From: Asterias rubens
Lineage: Eukaryota; Echinodermata; Asteroidea; Forcipulatida; Asteriidae
NCBI RefSeq assembly: GCF_902459465.1
Contig: NC_047082.1
Coordinates: 7,419,407 to 7,483,406, forward strand
Reading direction: 5' to 3'
DNA length: 64,000 nucleotides
Numbering within the stretch: position 1 is the first letter of the stretch; every line of letters begins with the position of its first letter. Of this stretch, positions 49,101-59,100 are shown piece after piece. The notes under the pieces were generated by a model. That model was not told the DNA's origin. It ran no database searches and saw only the letters and a program-made list of their open reading frames with translations. Made by a program: the position numbers and the translations under genes.

Positions 49101-49740
49101 TTTCCTTTTTCTTCATCATTTGCAGTTGCATACATTTCACTTTCTTCTCTGCTTTCAACTTTTCCACTTCCATTACAAGCTCATCCACTCTCTTTTTCTC
49201 AACCTCTGATTCCTCCACCAACATCTTCTTTTCCTCACTGACTTCACGCAATGCATCCTTTATGCCCCTGTTTTCCTCACACTTTCTTTCTAACACTTCA
49301 ACTTTCATTTTCAAATTCTTAACAACATCACTTTGCCTCATCTCACTTGTACTTGCTTCATCAACATTCTCTGTATGCAGTCGCTCACACTCACAGAAAC
49401 ACTTCTCCATCAATTGTCTAACCTGCTCCTTGCCTACCTTCCGATCCCGCTTCCTGGCTGCAATCACACGCACTAGCCTGTTCTCAAATGCTTTCACACT
49501 TTTCTCATACACAAAAAACTTACACACAATTTCTCTCATTTTCTCAATCACATTTCTTCGACAACTCACCTTCTTTTCCTCAACCATCAGTTCATCCCAC
49601 ATACCGAACACAAATCCATTTTTCAAACTCTCTAATTCCTTCTTGACAACAACAATCTCATCCCCTTTACCAGCTTTCATACTGTTCAAATCACTCAAAC
49701 TAATGCCAACTTCATCACAAGAATACTCAAAACTAGCCAT
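46183..49740 (-). CDS. Divergent hAT-like transposase with coiled coil and Tudor-like tail
   Basis: Single-exon frame of 1185 residues from the ATG at 49738-49740 (MASFEYSCDE). In order: a long Lys/Glu-rich coiled coil about 100-345; a helical region about 355-430 (VEHVIRTVL, then LAQMQ); an RNase H-like core with D441 (LCTDATTKWGYHYGTYD, then LTLGLRPMVCGS), D513 (NTMSDRHAVEKKF) and FFCGMHFVVGLADQA (C559, H562); a long helical insert; and TNVDVERDFGMFDRLLREKP with E828, resembling the hAT dimerisation end. The D-D-E spacing of 72/315 is close to Hermes as I recall it (D180/D248/E572). A second charged coil spans about 850-960, and two Tudor/chromo-like strands lie in the tail (KRRGKYVFKYDG; MWYRGRVIDVEGDDKCVV). 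No BED zinc finger was seen. Similar unnamed proteins are common in cnidarian and echinoderm genomes, from memory. The transposase role is inferred from fold motifs and the element's ends. Confidence 0.82.
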   Translation of the reverse strand: MASFEYSCDEVGISLSDLNSMKAGKGDEIVVVKKELESLKNGFVFGMWDELMVEEKKVSCRRNVIEKMREIVCKFFVYEKSVKAFENRLVRVIAARKRDRKVGKEQVRQLMEKCFCECERLHTENVDEASTSEMRQSDVVKNLKMKVEVLERKCEENRGIKDALREVSEEKKMLVEESEVEKKRVDELVMEVEKLKAEKKVKCMQLQMMKKKERSSKVLVEKIRTKSTKRLKRCRELGRRLAVKEKVEVKFKAEKEYKLREKELRKQLGLCKVRADEAVAKEECERKRKLNGQKLMSKKKVQVKRLQKSVRSLRRELKDANEECRSLTNDKMEIEENVDDRVQECVNEFLNSGVCTFKNGMYQDCIREVYQDLMTMNVGARNVEHVIRTVLSKLTTMNEKEVRLPKETFAKTMLLEARALAQMQCVSEVTGSDGPVTLCTDATTKWGYHYGTYDMSLSSGKMLTLGLRPMVCGSAEKTLDGFKEIVDDIVKCAKEGSEKVNEIVRQVKNTMSDRHAVEKKFNGMLKEYRAGILPKVVEGWGEMSEGERGSMKMMNNFFCGMHFVVGLADQAVACLKVWEKDVFGAKKVGSTSLPGSSSGGCGAERLVRTVCKSVQERACEKSGKPVYFRVFLESECGMDAVPLAPFRGNRFNILFHNGAGVYHLYPHLLEFFDRVKNENKLMRAVYEDLKVDEYKTEVRALGLIDKIVTAPLWKVLNIKEHVIGMNERYEQMIKCFETWSEDASEVVHGEVRMFQDVKVEVDSVFDSLVTPCENDDACKEVLQCLFGVFVKLGRRMLESQISGGVFENMDEQMMYETRSVPRTNVDVERDFGMFDRLLREKPRATEYAIESLIMCRRNRMSEWRDNLCEDEKSKMIRIAQESVKEQREEMCERRKRRFEEREKAMREKKEGAEKREQRERETIRKIVLDMNSDGPLWLSVRDMETSLRGKNEKEQEHLVKVQMRYRKKVMKDEHSKDGLLNMSSAGKQLSVKQMIENMKKVLGVHAVSEDEHTNDAGVKDGASDGKDNDEGIGAKRAKRSLKVDEMIGRLLMHTTVCDELKEETVCVILEKRRGKYVFKYDGSKDEFEYSQKQVKEDFDNGDLKEIDVGVTEAMGRDIKYMWLDDDLNEMWYRGRVIDVEGDDKCVVAYDPVEGDDNGDDDDDMSSEVLVENLIDDYRKREVRFV

Positions 49741-49754
49741 TACCAATTAATCCA

Positions 49755-50450
49755 ACAAGATAACAGTAAATTTCTCAACAGTTTTATTGTCAAAACAGAT
49801 AAATAACAAAGCAAAGTTAACTTAAATTTAAAACAGAAAACCAACAGGATTAGGATAAGAAACTTCTCAGTATTAAATATAAATTTAAATCTAAAAAATA
49901 ACACAGCAAAGCTACTAATCACTAAGTGAAATTGAAAATGGAAAGACGATAACAATTAAGTTCTCAAAATTTAAATGTAAAAAAATAATAATAATTAACA
50001 GAGCTACAATTAAAAAAAAGTTAAATTGAAAATTGAAAAGTGGAAATCAACAAGATAATAAAACTTCCCAATTTAAATGAAAACAATGCTAAACAACAAC
50101 AGCAAAGTTACTAAGTTAAATTGAAGATGGAGAAATGCTGAAGAGCAACAATAAAACTTTTTAATATTATTAAGTAAAAAATGCTAGACAACACAGTAAA
50201 GTTGTTAGTTAAATTAAAAATGAAACACAGGTTATTAAAATTGAAAACTGAAAACCAACAAGAACAAGATAACAATAAAACTTCTCAATAAATTAGTATA
50301 AATGTCAAAAATGCTAAATAGCACAGCTAAGTTACTAAGTTAAATTTAAAATTGAAGTTGTAAAGCAACAAGATAACAATAAAACTGCTCAATATTTAAA
50401 TGTCAAAAAAGATAAACAACACAGCTGAAGTTTAGTAAAATTGAAAAATG
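49755..50450. repeat. About seven diverged ~100-bp repeats in the transposase leader
   Basis: Units share AACAAGATAACAATAAAACT, TCTCAATATTTAAATG, AAAAATGCTAAACAACACAG and AAAGTTACTAAGTTAAATTG. They run to within about 15 bases of the start codon, so they form the 5' UTR or promoter and perhaps transposase binding sites. Confidence 0.75.
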
Positions 50451-51696
50451 AGAACTGAATTCTGAAAACTGAACACTAATGACACTGAAAGAGTACAAAA
50501 ATCAACACAAAAGTTTGTTTTTCAAAGATAATATGAATACACTCTATAAACACCCAAAATTTCTCTATAAACAATTTAAAATTCCCGCTGCTATTCTTCA
50601 ATTTTTGTAAACAATACTTGCGACACTTTCCACACGTCCGATTATAACCTTGGAAACGTCAACAATGCACACTCAAGCCCGATGGTCGGGCGTCGGAAAT
50701 CTTGACGCGCGATCATAAAAAGACATGGTTTTTAGGCCTCAGTCTTAGGATTGCGCGCAAGTCTTCCGTCGCGCGACCGACTATAAACCGGCCTTCTCAC
50801 GGGGGACGCGGCGCTGTAGTCTCCATTTTGCAAAACCACTGCGCAGCATACAATAGTCTGGTTTCGGCCCAATGACGTCACCCCGTAAACAGCTTTGCCG
50901 TGTGCTGCATGCGTTACTCTTTACAAGAGGTGGAAACCAGACAACTAGCTGTATACACAACCTCTGTACCGGATAGGTGCATAAACTTGAGCAACCCCTC
51001 GTGTTGATTGCGCTTTCATCGGAAACTGCCTCGTTCTTGAACTTTGACACTGCTGTCATTCGTTAGATCACGAATGGGGCTTTCCAACGGTATGCAACTG
51101 TATCGCGGGCTGACAGGCTCTCATTGCGTTTAATCAAACGCTACATTTGTTCGGTGTTTTATTAATTCAAGATCATGTTTATCGCCCTGACCCGGGTTAA
51201 AGATGAAAAGATAAACATCTAAGCTTCATTTTAAGGGGAAGTATGACAATATTGGGACATATTTGGTGAGACTACAACAACAACGAAAAACTTCATCACG
51301 CTCGGAAACAAAAAGTTAATAAATCGACGGGACGCAGAAAAGCGATGTTTTCAGCGCAAAGTACGTTTTTAAATTGCCCTATTCTAGAAAACTAAAATTA
51401 TAGTAAGTGTCAAATTCAATCAAGTACTACATCAAAGTGATCTTAATACATTCATTTTGTTTAAAAAAATTTTATTCTCCTCCATTTTGTTAAAATAATT
51501 TTTGGAAGATGAAACATTGACACTGGACGTGAAAAAATTCGCCGTTTTTACGCGTGTCACGTGACCCGTTTTGACATCCCTACTACTGTTCAATCACACA
51601 ACACAACACATCAACACATGTTGGACAAGACATTGATTGAAGAAAACACATTGAAGGTCAAAGCAAGGAAGTTTTTTTTTTTGGGGGGGGGGTATT

Positions 51697-51828
51697 GGAA
51701 AAGTTTCCGTATGGCGCCATCACTTTTTCATTCGAAATAAAATAATATAGTATCTAATTTACCTGATTGATATATCCATTTTTGTAAAAATGAGTGAAAA
51801 AGTGGTGGCGCCATACGGAAAGTTATCC
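51697..51828. mobile_element. MITE family M1, copy 3, with perfect 8-bp duplication
   Basis: 132 bp, ends as in the copy at 21274-21405. GGGGTATT stands on both sides (51689-51696 and 51829-51836). Youngest-looking of the three copies. Located just downstream of the large transposon and before the ODC 5' UTR exon. Confidence 0.9.
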
Positions 51829-52032
51829 GGGGTATTTAAAACAGAATTTTTATTTGCTGAGATTGTTAAATATAAAATAAATTGCTTTTTTCCCTTTTTA
51901 CAAACAAATCCATAAAAAAAGGAAATAAAGAAGCAGCCTCGCAAAAGGAAGCCGGGGGCGATGCTAAACATGTTTATTTTTTTTACTCGGCCGTGACGAC
52001 TAACGATGAGTTTTGATGTTTTCTTGTTCTAG

Positions 52033-52169
52033 GGGGGTTTCTGTAACACATACTGGACTGTCGAACCAGAAGGATCTGAGCACCTAGGACAGCCGTTGGA
52101 CTTCAATTTGGAGCCAGAGTGGGACCCCAGCTGATATTTGCTGGGTACCCTTAGGTTTCACTTCTCAGT
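52033..52169 (+). other. Non-coding 5' UTR exon of ODC
   Basis: Acceptor TTCTTGTTCTAG and donor CAGT|GTAAGT enclose 137 bases without any ATG. The next exon (53093 onwards) starts with an acceptor and holds 86 further non-coding bases, also without ATG. The exon therefore extends the ODC leader and itself requires an exon further upstream. Confidence 0.6.
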
Positions 52170-53178
52170 GTAAGTACCCGCTTTACAAAGTTTATTTCAG
52201 GCAAGATGTTCCTCCTACTTTACTCTCATTTCAAAATGTTTGCCTTTGGGAAAATTAGAGAAACTGTGATAAGATAGATTGAAAAACCCTACACATTGTG
52301 TACATTTAAGTCAGCCCGTGTTATATGGAAAGGTTTGCAGTAACACCATGTAATGACTATCTCTATTGAGTTGGGGTGGTTCTCAAAAGAACCGTTGGTT
52401 TCAACTCGACGTTTCGATCAGTATGCTCTGATCGTCTTCTGGAGAAAGCCCTTGTTGTACTTGATTCAATGGTTCTACTTCTGTCATAAGAACCAAATAT
52501 CTTGCAAATAATTTTTGTTTTTCTGTTAATCTTGGTCTTGCTTCTAAGTCGAAGCAATGTTTAAACTTTCAATGTCGTTAACCATTACGATAAAAATAAT
52601 TCCAATTCAAAAGCAATCCGACTCAAGAGTCATTTATTGAATGTTTCCTTGCCTCAGCAAAGAAGAAAGAAAAAGATTCTAAGCATGAAAAGGCACTGTG
52701 TAAGCTTAGATTTGTGTCAAGCAGCATGTTAGTAGTTGGCTGAATCACAAATAAAAAGTGAAAAGGTACCATATGGTCTATCTACTCGGAGGAAGGAAGC
52801 ATAATCAATATTGTGACCTGTGCACTCATTTACGTATACCCCTCTTTCTCAAAACCAATATTAATTGCAGCGATCAATTTTTGTTTGATGAGAATTGCAG
52901 TACTGCTTATAGACGATACTTTATTGATTGCGCAGCATATGCTGTTTTATCAGCTTGAATAAAGAAAAAACCTAGTTACTTTAAATCATAAGGAAAATTT
53001 GTCTCACCCCATTGTATTAAATAATCACTTTATTTCCTCTGAAAAATCATTAGTTCTAATTATGATTTCCTTTTTTATTTATTATGTTACAGCCTTCTTC
53101 GAATTTCATAAAGATCGCCACCACTGGTAAACCTCAAAAAGGAGGAGTGTTTTCAACTTGTAAAAAAAAAAGAGTGCA

Positions 53179-56100
53179 ATGGAGCGTTTCACGGCCCAGG
53201 ATCTTGAGGCCGAGGTATACAGAAGGGGCACAACTGTGACTGACATTGTCCAGAAAAAAGCTTCGGACTCTACGGACAGAGAGGTTTGCCCCTTTCAAAT
53301 CTTTCCACTCTAATTTAAAGATTTAGCAATCTTGTTTTATCTTACCATCATTGGAATAGTCTGATCTTTCTCTTTTACTGATGTGGGTAGCGTTAGTACT
53401 GGGACAAGATTGTCTTTTTATGTAATTCTGGGTTGTTTGCCCTTTGCTAGGAAGTCAGGAATTTCTATTGGAAATTTAGGGAAAGTTGGAAGTTCTCGTG
53501 GAAATTTGTGGGAGTTAGGAAGTTCTTGTTGAACTGTGGGGAAGTTTGAGTGATTTTTTTTATTATAAATAACTGGTTTTGTGTTTTTCTTTATGCAGGA
53601 TCCAGATGATGCTTTTTTCATTGGAGACCTCGGAGATGTGGTTGTCAAACACAAAAAATGGCTCAAATCATTGCCACGTGTTGAGCCATTTTATGGTAAG
53701 TATTTAAAACCAAAAGTTAATGGGAAATAAACTGCTTTGTAAAAAAAAAAAGCATTAATAGATAAAAAAGAATTGAATATGAACATAAAATAAACTACAT
53801 TTAAACACATTTTCTTTTCCCGGTCATGCGAGATCAGTATTTGGATGACATCGGTTAGACTTATTTTTTTTAGTAAGCAGGTTATTGTTACTGCTAGAGA
53901 CCCTGTGGTATGATTAAGTGAAGACTATTGTACGCAAGCTATATGGGCTAGTAGAGAATTGTCCTTATAATTTTCTTAATCCATATAAAGCTCCGTTCAA
54001 TTTTCATGTGTGTGAAACAAATTGTGTAATTAACTTTTCGCTCAACTCAAAATTTGCTCTTGTGAAATAATCATTGGGAATACAGAGTTGTTAAAATACT
54101 AAGTATGAGTTTGTGGTGGCTGTAGACATCAATTGAAGTTACACAGGCTTTGGTTGTAATGTTTAATGACGATACTAACAATTAATTGTTCATATTTTTA
54201 GCTGTGAAGTGCAACCCTGATCATTCTGTTGTGAAACTTCTGGCTGGGCTGAAGACCAACTTTGACTGTGCCAGTAAGGTAGGAATACAATTCTCTTCGA
54301 AATTCAATTCGGCCTTTATACCAAATTTACCAAAATTACATTAAATTTATTTGTACAAAATACACTGCAAGCCACGATATATAAAAGCTGATCGTACATA
54401 CAAGATTGCTTTTTCGAAAAATATGTTAATATTGACCATTATCTCATAAGTTTGTATTGAATGTTGACTGTTGCTAAGGCAATGAGGATATATACTTGCC
54501 CTCTCTGAGTCACCATGACTGAAAGAAGTCAAACTGTACTCTATTTTATAATCTGAGCCTTCAACATCAATTGCAAAGCTTTATTAACCGTAACCACCCT
54601 CAAATCCTACAAAAACCATCGTACAGTTTTTGATTGAGTTTGATGAAATGGATACTGACATCCAGAGCACCCACTCACAAATCTAAAAGTCTGATTTGCC
54701 AAGCACAACAAATTATGCTTATCAGAATAAGGTTACCAGCCAAACTACCATGTCACATGTACAATTTGTGAATGGTATTCCGCTAGTTTTTGCAGGGAAT
54801 AAATAAAATGTGACCTTTTCTTTTATCTGCTTAACATGAGTTTCTTCTTCCACCAAACAGAGTGAAATTCAGATGGTACTGAACTTGGGTGTGGCTCCGT
54901 CCCGAATCATTTTTGCCAACCCATGCAAGCAGCGCTCTCATTTGAAATTTGCCGCCCAGAAGGGCGTTGACCTCATGACCTTTGACAATGAGGAGGAGCT
55001 CCACAAGATAAAGAAAGTCTTCCCTGAAGCACGGTAAAGTTCAAACTAGTCTTGCTTTTTCGGCTCATTTTGTTTTTTCTTCCACAAAATGTTGCGTTTG
55101 TGCCTTTTCAAAAATGAAGCATACATGTTCGATGATTCATCAACCTATGTTTTCATAGCAAAGCTAACTCATTAAAAAGGAAAGTACGTGTTTTTTTAAA
55201 GCTTTGTTTGTTGTTATCTACCACAGCCTTGTGCTGCGTATCTTGACTGATGACTCCACAGCTCAGTGTCAGCTGGGTCTCAAGTATGGCTGCCATCCCA
55301 AGAGGGCTCCATACCTACTGCATTTGGCCAAAGAGCTGGACCTTGACGTCGTGGGTGTCAGGTGAGTTACTATTCTCAATATTGGGGGCAGGTTGAGTTT
55401 TGTGAAGAGCCTACTTAGGCCTAGTGGTTTGTGTTTTTTCCCCCAGGATTTATCAGTCTCTCTGAAAATCTTTAAGGGTCTTAAATTTTCCTTAAAGTAT
55501 GTTCGAAAAAGAAAGAAATATTTTGCATTGTGTCCGAACATGATGTAGTATTTTATTTCTGGTGTTATCTAGAGTCTGAAACGACCTGTATTGTAACGTC
55601 TTGTCAGGTTTCAGTTCCAGAATCTGAGGGAACCTATGCCCATAAGTCGTCTTTCAGGAGCTTTAAATTCATCAAATTCTGTCGGCCTCGTTTCTAATCC
55701 TTTGTTATTTTGTGTTTTGTTTTTTCTTGTTTCTTTGCATTGATTTTGTTTAATTGTTCAGCTTTTTGACCTTTGCTAAAGGCACTATATAAATACCAAT
55801 TTTGTATTATTATATTATCAAATCTCAGCCCTGGCTGTGGTGCACCTTATTTGTCTTGTATCCCGATTTTTAATCAATTTGGTCTTATTATTATAATTTG
55901 CCTTTTCTGTTTACCATTATTTTATCCCTTAATTAGCCTTTGAGACGTAATACTTATTATTGTATTTTCTCCTCTTATCAGTATGTTGTAATTTGTAAAC
56001 AACAATCTGCTATTGACTTTGTTCTTTTTATCATGCTTTGTTTTGTACACAGCGCTTCGAGGCCGTTTTTGCAGCAATACTGCATTTTATAAGACTCTTT

Positions 56101-59100
56101 TTATCATTATTTTGTTATGAGTGACTAAATAACCTGTAAATGTCTTTAAAGCCTATACTATGTAGATCCGCCTTTGTACTTGGATCAAAGTTTATATATA
56201 TTATTCTTAACGAGTCAAATATCACGACTGAAATCTAGAGGTTTGAAATTGATTAAACTTTGCTTGGTGATTGTTTTGTGTTAAGCTTCCATGTTGGGAG
56301 TGGTTGCCGTCACTCGGGTGCATTTGCCGATGCTATCCAGTCTGCCCGTACCATCTTTGATTACGGTGAACAACTTGGAATCAGGATGGATCTGTTGGAT
56401 ATCGGAGGGGGTTACCCTGGCCAGGCTTCTGCAGCTATTCCATTTGAAGAGGTAAAGTTCAGGTCCATTTTCATGACTCTGCTTACTACCGATTTCTGCA
56501 CTCACGATAACCATCCCCACTTACTGTGCAAGCCCTGAATTCTCATTATTGCGGTGTGGGCTCTCTATTTTATGTGTGAATTTTGAGCTCACCTAAAGGA
56601 GCTAATGTCAACTTGCTTTCCAGGATAAAAAAAAGTAAGACATTTAAACCCAGTCTTGGTTGTATTTAAATCGCAGGTTGGGCATGCATTGTGTAGTGTT
56701 TTGGGTCTATAGAGCAAAATGTATAAAAATAGTAAATTTCTGTTAGGCCAAGTCAAACAGTGAATTTTATATCTCTGTGTATATTGTAAGCTTCCTTGTC
56801 TTTGGATTTTAAAATAAAGTTCAGTTAATAAGAACGGCATAATATCCTTTCAAAGTGGTTAAAATTGTTAAAATTTTCCTTTCAGTTTGCGCACGTGATC
56901 AACGCTGGCCTCAATGAACATTTTCCAGCCAGTAGCGGAGTTCGCATCATCGCGGAACCAGGACGTTTCTATGTGGCGTCTGCGTTCACTCTTTGCGTTA
57001 ACATCACATCCAAGCGTATGGTTGCTCGCGACATTCAGACATTCTCTGTCGAGGAGTCTAAAGGTAAAAACTGTTCTGTGAACAAAATCAATAAAATAAA
57101 AATAAAAATGAATGAATGGTTATAATCTGGCTACCTTCATTCATAAGCCACGACAATTTGTGTTTATGATAATCTGTTGCCATGGCGATGATGATTTATA
57201 CTTGCCCTCTCTGAGTCACCATGACTGAACGAAGTCAAACTGTACTCTATTTCTGAGCCACTTGCATCAACTGACATGATAGACACAATTGTACACATTA
57301 CCAATCCATTCAACAAAATACTACTTGTTTTCATGTCAGATTTGTAGACTTCTTTTTTAATCATAAAAAGAAAACTGGAGCCTAAATAGCTATTTCTGAT
57401 GTTAACCCTGATAAGACATTGTTAAATTGGTCTTCAAAAATAGTTTGTTATTGTCCTTCCTTTCTTTCGTGAACAGCCTTTGCTTAAAAAAAAAATAAAT
57501 AATGTTGGATCTAAATTTGCAGCTGCAGCTCTAGCTAGAACTGTTGCCAAGGGTGTTGCTTTGGGCATCATTTGTTCTCACTTGTTCCTATCACAGGTAT
57601 CAATCTAAGGTATCAGGCAGCTGTTTATTCTGATATGGCCTAAAGACACATCTCAAGTAAAGTTTATTTTTGTATTAAGACATAAATCTCCTTGAAATTC
57701 CAGATCTGGTCGCCAACTCCGTTGCTCCCTCCAAGTGTGAAGAACCAGCGTTCATGTACTATGTTAACGATGGTGTCTATGGTTCGTTTAATTGCTTGCT
57801 GTATGATCACGCTACAGTCATGCCCAAACTCCTCAAGGTAATTTACTCTCATTAAAATGGAAAAAGTTGTGGGCAGTAGTTGTGTTATTTTATGAGTGTG
57901 TAGGGGATAAATAATAAAAATAACAACTAATTAACCATTTTATATAGCGCATAACACATAGTGATTAAATATGTCCCTATGCGCCATCTTTATGGGATGA
58001 TCAAAACCCACTTGCATTGATAAAAAAAACTTGCAAAACATGCTTTTAATATATATATTTTTAAGAAGACAAAGGGCTCTGATAATAATTTGCAGCCCTT
58101 TTACTTTACAAAAGAGAAAATTGCTCCACACCTGTATTTGTTGCCTTGGTGCTCCTTGAAATATTCCAGTAGAAATTAAAGAGAGTCAAAATTATCCATC
58201 ACTTTTCTCATTTGTATTAATCAATATTATTCAACATTGTCATCAGGAGAGGAGCAAGAACTTTCTAGCCAATCAGAGAGTAGAACAAACAATGTATCAG
58301 TTAGTCATTTATTTGTTTATTTATTTATTACTTTGTAACAGGAGAGGAGCAAGAACTGCCTGGAGTATTCGACCAGTATCTGGGGACCCTCTTGCGATGG
58401 GCTAGACCGTATCGTCGAGCACTGTCTCCTGCCAGAGCTTGAGGTCGGAGAATGGATGATTTATGAAGGTCAGTACTAAGACTATGCTGGTAGTTTGGAA
58501 ATCTCTCATGAAGCTTATGGAGAGAGGAGAGCAAACACAAATAAACAAACTAACTTAAAAACACCCCTAACAAACCAACACCCCAACAAAATAACAAACA
58601 AACATACAATGCAAGAACCACAAGACGCCCATGACGAAAGATTTAAACCAAGATGACAACAGAATCACAACTATATTACATAATGAGAGACAATGTGGTT
58701 TTTGAAGTAGCCTTTAAATTGACCAACAGAGGACTGTGAGTGAATAGACCTATCAATAGAGTTCCAGAGGCGGGGCCCATGGTAGCGAAGAGTGTAAGAT
58801 GTGCATTAAAAAGGGATATACAAATCATTACTAGAGCATGTTTTATAAAGGTGCGTGTTGCTGACGGGGAAAGTAATTGGAGAGTGTATGGCAGAAGTTT
58901 TTTGTTTGTTTTTGTAGCAAACTGCTCCATGGTCTATGTAGCATTTACAGTTTGGCCAAAACATGTAATTTTCTTCTTAGAGTGATGGTGGACACTGTTT
59001 GGTTTGGGTGTATGTGGTCGCTTTGACCCAAACCTAATTTATTGTCATAGTGTTGTGTCTGCTTTATCTTGAAACAGCTTATTGCCATGGCGATGATGAT

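Larger units (their letters stand above)
44931..51581 (-). mobile_element. Apparently intact 6.65-kb hAT-like DNA transposon
   Basis: The left end AGGGATGTCA (44931-44940) is matched by inverted TGACATCCCT at the right end (51572-51581). Directly outside both ends is ACTACTGTT (44922-44930 and 51582-51590), a perfect 9-bp duplication. Read as 8 bp (CTACTGTT) it fits hAT integration if the right end includes one more A. Contents on the minus strand: a GC-richer leader (50620-51120), a block of about 100-bp tandem repeats (49755-50450), one uninterrupted transposase gene (46183-49740), and a 3' region with three 200-bp repeats (45367-45965). Terminal repeats are short (10 bp). The uninterrupted frame and perfect flanks suggest recent movement. 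Confidence 0.85.

Noticed and set aside
46748-49750. Long open frames on the plus strand (up to 363 codons) across the transposon
   Set aside because: They lie antisense to the transposase. Its Lys/Glu-rich codons read as Ser/Phe/Leu-rich sequence on the other strand; no family resemblance.
44931-51581. Mutator-type (MULE) assignment from the 9-bp duplication
   Set aside because: The protein shows hAT-like order and spacing (C..H after the second Asp, VERDFG at the end) and lacks the MULE zinc-finger pattern. A hAT-type 8-bp duplication is also contained in the 9 bp, so I favour hAT-like but leave the superfamily open.
54508-54556. Second guide upstream of the D box in the ODC snoRNAs
   Set aside because: The spacing between GTACTCTATTT and the D box differs in copy 1, and I found no convincing rRNA complement.
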